Part shown: positions 49,392 through 63,118 of the stretch, piece by piece
How positions within the stretch are numbered: position 1 is the first letter of the stretch
How the letters are laid out: every line of letters begins with the position of its first letter
Origin: Niebla homalea
Taxonomy: Eukaryota > Ascomycota > Lecanoromycetes > Lecanorales > Ramalinaceae
Assembly (NCBI GenBank): GCA_019925105.1
Contig: JAHGAU010000014.1
Coordinates: forward strand, 992,001 to 1,056,000
Length of the DNA stretch: 64,000 nt
Reading direction: 5' to 3'
Notes under the pieces: model-generated
Databases searched by the model: none
What the model was told of the DNA's origin: nothing
Seen by the model: the letters and a program-made list of their open reading frames with translations, nothing else
Made by a program: the position numbers and the translations under genes

Positions 49392-52300
49392 ATAATTAAA
49401 CGGTGAAGATACCCTATAGTTGGTGATGGCGACGAATAAAGGGACCTTAGAGGTCTAAAACGATACGTATACGTATAGCTTTCATAACAGTAAAGGAAAT
49501 ATATTAAGTATAATAAGTGGAACTAACGTAATAGTTAAGAATAAGGTAATAAACGGATAAATAACCTATATTAATAAAAACGGGTATAACGTATATAAAT
49601 AATATAATAATAATAAGCCGGATAATACTTAAAATAAATGAAAAATTTAAAATTAATAAAATATACGTATTAAAGTACGTAAAACGCGTAATAATAATAC
49701 GGAGGTAATAAGTAAATAAGGGGGTAAAAACGCCGGTATAATATTAATAATAAAAAGTATAAATAGAAAAAAAAAGTAAAAAGACCGTAATAAAAGTATT
49801 ATTAAGGGTATATAAAAGGGAAATAAAGTTAATAAAAAAGATAAAACCTTAAAGGATTAAAAATAAAAAATAAAGACGGTATATCGCTTAATAAATAAGG
49901 GCAAAAAAGCAATAAGGAAAGTAATAAAAGCTTTAAAAGGATTCTTTATAATGGAGTAAAAGGATATTACATTGAAAATTTAATTAATATTATAGATTAA
50001 ATTGTAAAAGGTAAAGGATTTCTATATAAAAATAGGGATAAAATTAAGGGAAACGGAGCGCTTACGGGGCTCTTAAGGAAAGGGAGTAAAAGCATTAATA
50101 AAAGGTAAAGACGGCGGCTTAAAATTAAGGATATAAAGTAAAAATATAAAGGCGGTAACCCTTTAAAAAAAAAAAGCTAGGTAATAAAAATAATAAAAAG
50201 GATACCCGTAATAAAGAATAAGGGGATAACGGAAAAGAAAATAACCGTATCGAGGAAAACGAGGATAATAACGGTTTACTTATTTAATAATAAGGAGAAA
50301 AACGTGGTTACGGAAGTAAATCCGTTATAATTAATAAAAACTTTTAAGGTAATAACGGAATTATTAATAAAATAGATTATTATAATATATAAATTATAAA
50401 ATAAGGATATTTTCCTTAATATAACGTTATTAAAAGTAAAAGAAAACTTAAAAAGGTTTAAAATTTAAATTAATAAAAGAAAATATAAATCGGTTAAGGT
50501 TTTAAGGTAATTATTTACCGTTATAATAAATAAGATATATTTATTACGTTTCATAAAAACCGAAAAAGAAATTATATTAAAAAATAAAAAATAAAATACG
50601 GTTTTTTACTCAAGGTTTAAGATTATAAATTATAGGCTTCTTTTAATAACGAGGAAATTTAATTCTTTAAAACGCATAAAAAGGTACTTTATTATTATAT
50701 TAAGTATAATATTAATAAAAAATATATAATAATATTTTAAATAAAAGGATTATTAAAAAGGGATTTCTTAAGATAACTTAATTATAAGATAAAACAGCGG
50801 ATATTTATTAATATTTTAAATATTAAAATTATAAATATATTATTATAAAATATTTTAATATTATAAAATATATAATTTATATTAAAAACTATAATATTTA
50901 TAAATATATAAAGTTAATAATTAAAAGGCTTATAAAGGATACGCTTAAATACGCCGTATATAATAAGGAAAAATACTTAATATAAGATTCTAAATATATA
51001 ATAAGAATTAAGGAGATTAAACGTAAAAAAACCCGGATAACTATAAAAATCCAATAGTATAATACGTACGGAATTAATTTAACGGGTTAATTAAAAATAT
51101 CTTTAAAATATAAACTTAATTAATGAAATAATAAAAAATAAATAACGGTAATAAATAAAGTAAAAAAAAAGAAGCTTTTTATAATCCCGATTTTAAAAGT
51201 TAATTATTTTATATCTTTAATAATAATTAAAAAAATATTAAGCTAGAAAATATTTAATTTTAATAAAAAGTTTATAATTTAAACGGATATAAATAAGGGA
51301 GCCTTTATAAAGATTAATATATAAGATATTAATATTTTTAAGAATAATATAATATAACGTTTATAATAAGAAAATTAAAATAATAATACTAATATTTAAG
51401 TTTAAAAAAGTTAAAAACGTTAATATTATAATAATATAAAAATTATTATATAATTTATATATATATTTATGTATTAATCCGGAAAAAAGGTTTTATTTAA
51501 CCTTTAAAAGGGATAAAATAATTAAAATATACTTCTTTATAAATAAGCGGCTTAATATAAATAATTAAGTTATTATTTATTATAATAAAAACCTTTATAT
51601 ATTCTATATTATAAAGGAAAAAAAGACTTAAAAAGCGATTTTAATATTTATAATATATATAATCCGCTATTAATTAATTAAGAAAAATTATTTATAATAC
51701 CGTTATTTAAAAAGATTTTAATTATTTTAAGTAAATATATATTACTTAAAGATTTTAACCTATATTATTATATATAAAATAAAGAAAATTATATAATAAA
51801 TTACGTTAAATTAAATAATTTATTAATAGTTACCGTTTAAATTAATTTTTTATTATTAATATTATAAAAGATTATTACGTAAGAAAATTATAAGTTTAAA
51901 ATAACAATTAATTTAATCTTTAATATAGAAAAGGTTATTAACGTAATTATAATATATAAGTTATAAAAGGACTTAAAATATAACTCAGATTATATACCGA
52001 TATAAATAACCTTAGATTAAACTATTAATATAACCTTATTATTATTAATAAAAAGGACGTAAAAAACGGTTAAAAAAGTAAAAATTTATATAAAAGCAGA
52101 AGAAATAATAATATAATTTATAAACCTTCCTTAATTAAATAATAAAGACCGGATCGACCTTTTTATAGAATAAATAATAAAACTATTAAATAAAATAATT
52201 AATAAAACAATCTTAATTATAAAGCTATCTTAAAGAGTCAAAATTTATTAAAATAAAAAATATATAACTACGATTATAAAAGTAAAAAAATTAATAAAGT

Positions 52301-52659
52301 AAATTTTTAAGTATAAAAAATAAAAGATATTTAATTAATTAAAAATTATTTAAAAGGAAAAAAAAAAGATTATTAAAAAGGTTAAATAAATAAATTTTCA
52401 GTCTATAATATATAATTTAACGGTTTTACTTTATGGTATTTAAAAGTTAATAAAGTATAATAAGGAATAAAGTGGGAAATCAAAGTTTATCCTTAAATTC
52501 CTATGCCTTAAAAAACTTAATAATATATTAATTAATACCTTTAACGGTAAAATTAAAGCCTTTAAAAAAGTATTTTTCCCCCTTCCGTTAAAGGTTAATT
52601 TAAATAATATTAATAATATTACGTATCTTAACCCCGTATTAATAAATAAGGTAGTAATA

Positions 52660-53450
52660 TAAAATATAATAATTAAAGTAATTAATAAATTAAAAAAGAA
52701 TAAAGCCTTAAGATTAAATAGGATTCTTAATAAATTCTTATTAATAATAATATTACTATTTAAAAAGGTTTTTATTTATTTTTTTTAAATATATTTTAAT
52801 ATTAATTATTGTTTATATAAATTTAAAGAAATAAAAACGATTATCCTTAAGAAATTTATTAAGCCGGATTACTTTAAAATAAAGTCTTATAAACTTATTA
52901 TATTCTTTTATACGTTAAGGAAAACCTTAAAAACGGTAATAATAAAAATCCTTAATAATTATATAAAGAATTACGGACTTCTCCCCGATTAATAAATAGG
53001 AATAAAAAGAAATTAATTAATAAAAATAACCCTTAAAGGATTAATTAACGGTATATATATAATATAAGGTTACGGGAAAAAATATATTATAAGTTTTCTT
53101 TCTTTTAATATTAGAAATATTTTTAATAAAATAAATTATTAAAAATTATTATATAACTTTAAGAAAAAGGGATATTATCCTTCTTAATTAAATAAATAAA
53201 GAGTTTTTTAAGCGATTAAGTTACGTTAATTAACTTAAAATAAAAGATAAGTTTAATAAAACCCGTTATAATAAGGATTCTTTAAAGATCGTTTATTTCT
53301 TTTATATTATTTTTATTTTTAATAATTTATTAATTAAAAAGCTTATGAAATTAAAATAAAAAATTTCAGTTAAAAACTTTATTAATAATATTTATTTTTT
53401 AATTTATAATACCTTTATATATATAAATTATTGAAAACTAAAATAAGCTT
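52660..53450 (+). pseudogene. LINE reverse transcriptase remnant (outer copy)
   Basis: The plus strand gives KLKKNKALRLNRILNKFLL (family KNKAPGPDGIPN), FKEIKTIILKKFIKPDYFKI, then SYKLIIFFYTLRKTLKTVI (family YRPIALLNTLGKALE). Further on come remnants of the GIPQGSPLSP block (about 53275-53330) and of FVDD (about 53385-53440). This is the layout of Tad1/I-type LINE reverse transcriptase. Confidence 0.75.
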
Positions 53451-56320
53451 ATAAAGTTTATTTTTAATAAATAAAAACTTATAAAGTTTAACTTATATTA
53501 TATAAATATAAATTTATTTATATAATTAAAAGCTTAAAGTTATATAATATAATAATTATAATAAACTTAAGTAAAATTATAATAAAGCCGGATATTAATA
53601 TTAAAGTTTTTAATTTTTAAGTAAATAAGAAGCTTAATTAAAAAAGTTATATAAAAGAAATTTAAAAGAAAATAACTTTATAAGAAAAAAACTTTATTTA
53701 TTTTATTATATTAATATAAAGAACTATATTATAAAAGGCGTAAATTATTTATTAAACCGTAATAAAGCTAAATATAATATACGCTATAGTTATTTAATAT
53801 ATACTTAAAAGTACTTCGTAATATAGGAAAAAGTTTATTTAAATATTATAGAAAATCTAAAACTGATATTTAAGAATAATTAACGGTACTTATATAAAAT
53901 ACAGTAGGATATGATGGCGACGAATAAAGGGACCCCAGAGGTCCAAAACGATACGTATATATATAGCTTTAATAATGATAAGGGAAATATATTAAATACG
54001 ATAAATAGAAATAATATAATAATTAAGAATAAAATAATAAACGCGTAAGTAACCTATATTAATAGAAACGGCAATAATATATACGGGTAATATAATAATA
54101 ATAAGCCGGATAATACTTTAAATAAGGAAATTAAGGTTAATAAAATATACGTATTAAAACACGTAAAACGCGTAATAATAATACGGAAATAATAGGTAAA
54201 TAAAGGGGTAAAAAAGCCGGTATAACATTAATAATAAAAAATATAAACGGAAGGAAAAAGCGGGAAAACCGTAATAAAAATATTATTAAAGGTATATAAA
54301 AGGGAAATAAAATTAATAAAAAAAATAAAACCTTAAAAGATTAAAAATAAAAAGCGGAGATAATATATCGCCCGATAAATAAAAGTAAAAAAACGGTAAG
54401 AAAAATAATAAAAACCTTAAAAAAACTCCTTATAATAAAGTAAAAAAATATTACGTTAAAAACTTAATTAATATTATAAATTAAATTAAAAAGCGTAAAA
54501 GACTTTTATATAAAAATAAGGATAAAATTGGGGGAAACGGAGCGCTTATAAAGCTTTTAAAAAACGGAAATAAAAACGTTAATAAAGGGTAAAAACGGCG
54601 GTTTAAAATTAAGGGTATAAAGCGAGGGTATAAAAGCAATAGCCCCTTAAATAAAAGAAAGTTAAACGATAAAAGTAATAAAAGGGGTATTTGCGGTAAA
54701 TAATAAGAAGATAACGGAAAAGAAAATAACCGTATTAAGGAAAATAAGGATAATAACGGTCCGCTTATTTAATAATAAGGAGAAAAACGTAATTACGAAA
54801 ATAAACCTATTATAATTAATAAAGGCTTTTAAGGTAATAACGGAATTATTAATAAAATAGATTATTATAATATATAAACTATAAAATAAGGATATTTTCC
54901 TTAATATAACGTTATTAAAAGTAAAAGATAACTTAAAAAGGTTTAAAACTTAAATTAATAAAAAAAAATATAAATCGGTTAAAGTTTTAAGGTAATTATT
55001 TATTATTATAATAAATAAAATATACTTATTATATTTTATAAAAATTAAAAAAGAAACTATATTAAGGAATATAAAAAAGGAAAATACGGTTCTTTATTTA
55101 AGGTTTAAAATCATTAATTATAAGCTTCCTTTAATAATAAAAAAATTAACTTTTTAAAATACGTAAAAAGGTATTTTACCGTTATATTAAGCGTAACGTT
55201 AATAAAGATATATAATAATATCTTAAATAAAAAGATTATTAAAAAAGGATTTTTTAAAATAACTTAATTATAAAATAAAATAACGGATATTTATTAATAT
55301 TTTAAATATTAAAATTATAAATATATTATTATAAAATGCCTTAATATTATAAAATATATAGTTTACATTAAAAATTATAATATTTATAAATATATAAAGT
55401 TAATAATTAAAAAGCTTATAAAGAATATATTTAAATACGTTATATATAATAAGGAAGGATATTTAATATAAGATTTTAAATATATAATAAGAATTAGGGA
55501 GATTAAACGTAAGGAAACCTAAATAACCGTGAAAATACAACGATATAATACGTATAAAATTAGTTTAACGGGTTAATTAAAAGTAATTTTAAAACGTAAG
55601 CTTAATTAATTAAATAATAAAGGGTAAATAGCGGTAATAAATAAAATAAAAAAAGAAAGCTTTTTATAATCTTAATTTTAAAAGTTGGTTATTTTACGTT
55701 TTTAATAATAATTAAGAAAATATTAAATTAAAAAACGCTTAATTTTAATAAAAAGTTTATAACTTGAATAAATATAAATAAAAAAGCCTTTATAAAAATT
55801 AATATATAATATATTAATATTTTTAAAAGTAATATAATATAACGTCCATAATAAAAGAATTAAAATAATAATACCGATATTTAAGTTTAAAAAAGTTAAA
55901 AACGTTAATATTATAATAATATAGGAATTATTATATAACCTATATATATATTTATTTATTAATTTAAAGAAAAGGTTTTATTTAGCCTTTAAAGGGGATA
56001 AAATAATTAAAATATATTTCTTTATAAATAAGCGGTTTAACATAAATAATTAAGATATTACTTATTATAATAAAAACCTTTATATACTCCGTATTATAAA
56101 AAAAGGGGACTTAAAAGGCGACCTTAATATTTATAACGTATATAATCCGCCGTTAATTAATAAGGAAAAACCGTTTATAATATTATTATTTAAAGAGGTT
56201 TTAATTATTTTAAATAAATATATATTACATAAAGACTTTAACCTATATTACTATATATAAAATAAAGAAAAGTATATAATAAATTATATTAAATTAAACG
56301 ATTTATTAATAATTATTATT

Positions 56321-57379
56321 GATTGATTGATTGATTAATTTATACTACGGATCTAGCGAAGCTAATTCCGGCGTTCCTTAATACTCGGCCTTTTAGCCTT
56401 GTTGGTAACCGTAAAAACCTAATACTTATAACGTTAAAGTAAAAAACCGGTATTTACCAGGCCTTTACCCTTTATCCCTTAAGGTAAAGGATATTAACGG
56501 CCGTTTAAAAAGTAATAATCTATTTATATACTTCTTATGTTTTAATTCCCTTAAGAAAATCCATAATATTATAACCGTATCCTTATAAAGGCTACTTTTA
56601 CGTTCGTTATTTTTCCGCTCCTTTATATATTTATATTACTTTAATTTTACGTAACGTTTTTAAATATCCTTATTAATATTTACGTACTTAATATATACCC
56701 CTTTTATATTATTATTGCCGTTAACTTTTTTAAAGATTTTTAATAAGCATTTATTATTATATTTTTACGGTTATAAAAGATGTTTTCCGGTTTATATAAT
56801 TAATATAATTAATTTCCGCTTTTCCTTTTTTTTTAACCGGTAATAAGCTTCCTCCGTAAGGTTTTTAATAACCTTATTTATTTTTATAGCGAAATTAAAC
56901 TATAATAATAATCCGGTAAATATTATAAACTTAATAGTTACCCGGATACCTCGCTTTATAAATAATATTTAACGGTAATTATAAGTATTAACTTTTATAA
57001 TAAATCTTAATTTAACCTTCGTAAATAAGGAATAAGAAATAAGGACGTATATAACGTTTTATTTTCTTTATTTATATTTATATCCGGCGTTTATCCGATT
57101 TCCGGTATATATAGTAAATAAGAAGTAAAATAAACCGTTCTTGCCCGTCTGGAATTGGATTATTAATGTGTTATTACCCTTCTTTATAATACTATAACGG
57201 CGGAGATACTTATTAATAATTTTTTTATCGTTAAAAGCTGGGTAGCAACGACCCTGGGGTATGGAGTCCCTATACCTCCACCAGCGTTCGGTCCACTTTA
57301 TCGTAGCCCATAAAACGATCGCTATAGCCTTCGCTCTTTGGATCCCCTTGGTCTCGGTCTCTCTCACGCCTGGCGGGAG
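56321..57379 (-). mobile_element. LINE 3' fragment with C-terminal coding, least mutated copy
   Basis: Minus-strand 1.06-kb fragment ending in (ATCA)n at its left, flanked by TAATAATTATTATT (56307-56320 and 57380-57393). The reading frame at 57068-57367 is open (99 codons). It reads AKAIAIVLWATIKWTERWWR, YRDSIPQGRCYPAF and NTLIIQFQTGKNGLFYFLF, matching the C-terminal region that follows RNase H in Tad1-type ORF2 proteins (L-RTGK-GL--FL). Aligned to the two longer LINEs, it shows what their 3' parts looked like before RIP. It is not an independent gene. Confidence 0.8.
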
Positions 57380-58219
57380 TAATAATTATTATTTAAGTTA
57401 ATTTTTTATTATTAATATTATAAAGGATTATTATATAAAAAAATTCTAAATTTAAAATAATAATTAATTTAACCTTTAATACGGAAAAGATTATTAACGT
57501 AATTATAATATATAAATTACGAAAAAACTTAAAATATAATTTAAATTATAAACCGATATAAATAACCTTAAATTAAACCGTTAATATAACCTTATTATTA
57601 TTAATAAAAAGGGCATAAAAAATAATTAAAGTAATAAAGGTTTATAAGAAAACGGAGGAAATAATAATATAATTTATAAACCTCCTTTAATTAAATAATA
57701 AAAACCGGATCGACCTTTTTATAAAATAAATAATAAAGGTATTAAATAAAATAATTAATAAAATAATCTTAATAATAAAGCTTTTTTAAAAAGTTAAAAC
57801 TTATTAAAATAAAGGGTATATAACCGTAATTATAAAAATAAAAAAATTAATAAAATAGGCTTTTAAATATAAAAATTAGGAAATACTTAATTAATTAAGG
57901 GTTATTTAAAAAGAAAAAAAGGATTATTAAGAAAGTTAAGTAAATATATTTTTAATTTACGGTATATAACTTAACGGTTTTGCCTTATAATATCTAAAAG
58001 CTAATAAAGTATAATAAGGAATAAAATAGGAAATTAAAATTTATCTTTAAATTCCTATTTTTTAAGAAATTTAATAATATATTAATTAATATTTTTAATA
58101 ATAAAATTAAGGTTCTTAAAAAGTATTTTTCCCTTTTCCGTTAAAAGTTAATTTACATAATATCGATAGTATTATATATTTTAACCCCGTATTAATAAAT
58201 AAGGTAATAATATAAGATA

Positions 58220-58990
58220 TAATAATTAAGGTGATTAATAAATTAAAGAAAAATAAAGCCTTCAAATTAAATAAGATTTTCAATAAATTTCTATTAATAA
58301 TAATATTATTATTTAAAAAGATTTTTACCTATTTCTTTTAAGTATACTTTAACGTCGGTTATTACTTACGTAAATTTAAAGAAATAAAGATAATTATCCT
58401 TAAGAAGTTTATTAAATTAAATTATTTTAAAATAAAATCTTATAAATTCATTATATTTCTTTATATATTAAAGAAAACCTTAAAAACGGTAATAACGAAG
58501 ATCCTTAATAATTATATAGAGAATTACGGACTTCTCCCCGATTAATAGATAAAAGTAAAAAAAGGTCGATTAATAAAAATAGCCCTTAAAAAATTAATTA
58601 ATAACGTATATATAATATAAGGTTATAAGAAAAAATATATTATAAGTTTTCTTTCTTTCAATATTATAGGTATTTTTAATAAAATAAATAATTAAAGGTT
58701 ATTATATAATTTAAAGAAAAAAAGGATATTACTCTTCTTAATTAAATAAATGAAAAGTTTCTTAAGTAACCGAGTTACATTAATTAACTTAAGATAAAAA
58801 ATAAGCCCGATAAAGTCCGTTATAACAGGGATTCCTTAAAGATTATTTATTTCTTTTATATTATTTTTATTCTTTAATAATTTATTAATTAAAGAGTTTA
58901 TTAAATTAAAATAAAAAATCTAAGTTAAAAACTTTATTAATAACGTTTACCTTTTAACCTATAATATTTTTATATATATAAATTATTTAA
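58220..58990 (+). pseudogene. LINE reverse transcriptase remnant (inner copy)
   Basis: Same ordered blocks as in the outer LINE (KLKKNKA, FKEIKIIILKK, SYKFIIFLYILKKTLKTVI). The two copies differ almost only by C/T and G/A. Confidence 0.72.
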
Positions 58991-61900
58991 AATTAAAATA
59001 GGTTTATAAAGTTTATTTTTAATAAGCGAGAATTTATAAGGTTTAATTTATATTATATAAATATAAACTTATTTATATAATTAAAAGCTTAAAGTTATAT
59101 AATATAATAATTATAATAAACTTAAATAGAATTATAATAAAGCCGGATATTAATATTAAAGTCCTTAACCTTTAAGTAAATAAAAAGCTTAATTAAAAGA
59201 ATTATATAAGAAAAGTCCAAAAAAGATAACATTATAAGAAAAAAACCTTATTTATCTTACTATATTAATATAAGGAATTACGTTATAAAAGGCCCGGATT
59301 ATTTATTAAACCGTAATAAAGTCAGCTATAATATATATTATAATTATTTAATATATACTTAAGGATATTCTGGGATATAAAAAGAAGTTTATTTAGATAT
59401 TATAGAAAGTCTAGAATTAATATTTAAAAATAATTAATAATACTTATAAAGTAACCTTTATCCCGATATTAAAATTTAAAATTTTTATATTATTAATTAA
59501 AGTTTTATTAAATTAAATAATCGCTTAAATAAAGTTGAAGAAATATATATACTTAATTATAATAATAAGAAATAAACAGATCCATTAGAATCTTAATAAG
59601 TTTTAAGTTAAAAAGAGTAAATTAAAAATATTTATCCTTCCTCCTATTAAGATAAAATAAGAATAAATTAAAAGGGAAATTAACTTTATTAATATCCCGG
59701 AGGTTAATTTAAACGTATACGAATTCCCGTTAAGCGTAAGAAAAATTAAAATTAAAAGGATTTAAAAAACGAAGGTTATAACGATTATTTTATAAGTTAT
59801 AATAAAGTAAATTAAGCGTTAATAAAGGTATAAAGACTTTATATGTTAAGGTTATTATTATTTAACTCTTAATAATAAAAAGATTATTAATAAGTATTTT
59901 TATTATTATAATATTATAAGGAAAAGTAATAACGTATTAATAATTTAACTCCGGACGGGTAAAAACGATTTAATTTACTTCTTATTTACTATATATACCG
60001 GAAATCGGATAAATACCGGATATAAATATAAATAAAGAAAGTAAAACGCTATATACGTTTTTATTTTTTATTTTTTATTTACGGAGGTTAAATTAAGATT
60101 TATCGTAAAAGTTAATATTTATAATTATTGTTAAATATTATTTATAAAGTGAGGTATCCGGATAACTATTAAATTTATAATATCCACCGGATTATTATTA
60201 TAATTTAACCTTATTATAAAGATAAATAAGGTTACCGAAGACTTTATAAAGAAGGCCTATTATTAACTAAAGAAAAAAAAGAGAAACGGAAACCGGTTAT
60301 ATTATTTATATAAACCGGAAAGTATCTTTTATAATTATAAGGATATAATAATAAACGCTTATTAAAAGTCCTTAAAAAAGTTAACGGTAATAATAATATA
60401 AAAAGAATATATATTAAATATATAAATATTAATAAAAATATTTTAAAGCGTTACGTAAGGTTAAAATAATATAAATATATAATAAAGCGGAAAAATAATA
60501 AACTTAAAGGTAGCCCTTATAAGGATATAGTTATAATATTATGGATTTTTTTAAGGGAATTAAAATATAAAAAGTATATAAATAAATTATTATTCTTTGG
60601 ACGGCCGTTAATATCCTTTACCTTAAGGGATAAAGGGTAAAGGCCTGGTAAACGCCGGTTTTTATTCTAACGTTATAAGTATTAGGTTTTTACGGTTACC
60701 AGCAAGGCCAAAAGGCCGCGTATTAAGGAACGCCGGAATTAACTTAACTAGATCCGTAGTATAAATCAATCAATCAATCAATCAAACGGTACTTATAAAG
60801 TAACCCTTATCCCGGTATTAAAGTTTAAGGTCTTTATACCGTTAATTAAAATTTTATTAAATTAAATAATTATTTAAATAAAATTAAAGAAATATATATA
60901 CTTAATTATAATAATAAAAAACGGGCGGATCTATTAAAATCTTAATAAGCCTTAAATTAAAAAGAATAAATTAAAGATATTTATCCTTTTTTTTATTAAG
61001 ATAAAGTAGGAACAAATGAAGAAAGAAATTAATTTTATTAATATTTTAAAGGTTAATTTAAATATATATAAATTTCCGTTAAACGTAAAAAAAACCGAGA
61101 TTAACAAGATTTAAAAAATAAAAATTATAATAATTACTTTATAAATTACGATAAAGTAGATTAAGCGTTAACGGAAATATAAAAACTTTATATTTTAAGG
61201 TTATTATTATTTAACTTTTAATAATAAAAAGATTGTTAATAAGTATTTCCGTTATTATAATATTATAAAGAAGGATAATAATATATTAACGATTTAATTC
61301 CGGATAAATAAGAATAATTTAACTTATTTCCTATTTATTATATATATTAAAGGTCGGATAAACGTTAAAAATAAATTATAAATAAAGAAAATAAAACGTT
61401 ATATATATTTTTATTTTTTATTTTTTATTTATGGAAATTAAATTAAAACTTATCGTAAAAATTAATACTTATAATTATTATTAAATATTATTTATAAAGT
61501 AAAATATTTAAGTAATTATTAAATTTATAATATTTACCGGATTATTATTATAATTTAATTTTACTATAAAGATAAATAAGGTTATTAAAGATTTTATAGA
61601 AAAGGCTTATTACCGGCTAAAAAAAAAAGAGAAACGGAAATTAATTATATTAATTACATAAATCGGAAAGTATCTTTTATAATTATAAAGATATAATAAT
61701 AAACGTTTATTAAAAGTCCTTAAAGAAGTTAACGGCGATAATAATATAAAAAAGGTATATATTAAGTACTTAAATATTAATAAGGATATTTAAAGGTATT
61801 ACGTAAGGTTAAAACAATATAAATATATAAAGGAACGGAAAAATAACGAGTTTAAGGGTAGCCCTTATAAGGATACGGTTATAATATTATAGATTTTCTT

Positions 61901-62141
61901 AAGGGAGTTAAAACATAAGAAGTATACAAATAAATTACCATTTTTTAAATAACTATTAATATCCTTTACCTTAAGGGGTAAAAGGTAAAGGCCTGGTGGA
62001 CGCCGGTTTTTACCCTAATATTATAAGTATTAGGTTTTTACGGTTATTAATAAGGCTAAAAGGCCGTATATTAAGGAACGCCGGAATTAGCTTAGCTAGA
62101 TCCGTAGTATAAATCAATCAATCAATCAATAATTAAACGGT

Positions 62142-63118
62142 TTAATTGAATAATTACGACGATAATTTAATATATAATATATTATATTAAGTTATTAAAT
62201 AGCTTCTGGGTTTTTACGGTTATATATATTAATTAATTAAGATAAAAGCTTTTATTAATAAAGAGAATAAGCCCGTTTAAGAAGTAAATAAAAATAAAAC
62301 TTTTTATTAAAAACGAAAGGACGTTTAAAATACTATATAAAATAAATATACTTAAAGAAATAAAACGATTAAAATTAAATAAAATCGTTATTAATAATAT
62401 TTATTTAAGAATTATATTAAGCTTATACTTATATATCTATATATTTTATAAAAAGAATATAAAGGTTATTATAAATTTAAAGGTTTTTAATGAAAAAACA
62501 GTAACGTACTTATTATTATAGCTCGTTATTAAAGATATATTACCGGCCTTAAAGCCGATAACCCTTATTAATAATAATGCGGTTTATTATGAAAACAAGT
62601 ACGTATCGGACGGGTTAAAAAAACCTAATAAAAATAAGCTTATATTAACTTATATTTACCCGGTTTTTTAAAATAAAAAAGAAAATCGTAATATAAATCT
62701 TGTAGATTTTAACCTCCTTTAAGTTAACGATAAGGTCTTTATTTAAATAAAGTAAAATAAGAAAGAAATATTATTAAAAATTTATAAAGTAATAAATAAA
62801 ATATTTATTTAAAAAAAGAATTTAAGAGAACTTATTAAAGACCCTGAAAACGTTAAAAATCCTTTAAATCGTAAAAATCGCAATAATAACGGGGCTTTTA
62901 ACTTACCTTTATTAAAAAAAAGTAACGTTTTTATTTTACTTAAGGATACTTATAATTTTATCCCTGTTTATTAATAAACGGGTAAAATTTTATTAATACC
63001 GGAATATATTCCGGAAGATAAAATAAATATAAATAACGATATTAATAATAAACTTAAGATTAATTGTTTTTATTAAAGCCGTTATTATTATAATCCTTAC
63101 GTATTTAATATTAATTTT
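62142..63118 (+). mobile_element. Host Copia element, right piece
   Basis: Resumes directly after the LINE duplication with the rest of integrase (NILYQVIKQLL-like, about 62190-62215, by analogy with the family's MLYQAxLPxxFW) and an AT-rich downstream region. Reverse transcriptase and the right LTR are not in the window. Confidence 0.5.

Larger units (their letters stand above)
53895..60784 (+). mobile_element. Tad1-like LINE (inner copy), itself interrupted
   Basis: Flanked by AACGGTACTTATA (53882-53894 and 60785-60797), so it landed in the 3' part of the outer LINE. It starts with the same 5' region as the outer copy (GATGGCGACGAATAAAGGGACC at about 53914, versus 49423) and ends with (ATCA)n. 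Without the fragment at 56321-57379 it is about 5.8 kb, apparently full length. Confidence 0.85.
49405..62128 (+). mobile_element. Tad1-like LINE (outer copy), split by a second LINE
   Basis: Bounded by the 13-bp duplication ATAATTAAACGGT (49392-49404 and 62129-62141), which lies inside the Copia integrase. The 5' part runs 49405-53881; the 3' part resumes at about 60785 and ends in (ATCA)n at 62128. Own length is about 5.8 kb, near full length for the family: an ORF1-like Lys-rich region, reverse transcriptase at 52.66-53.45 kb, and a C-terminal region. The 3' tetranucleotide tail and variable-length duplications fit target-primed reverse transcription. RIP has destroyed all frames. Confidence 0.85.

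Noticed and set aside
49405..60784. Simple tandem duplication of a block of about 4.5 kb (49.4-53.9 and 53.9-59.4 kb)
   Set aside because: Target duplications at 53882-53894 and 60785-60797 show one LINE inserted into another copy of itself.
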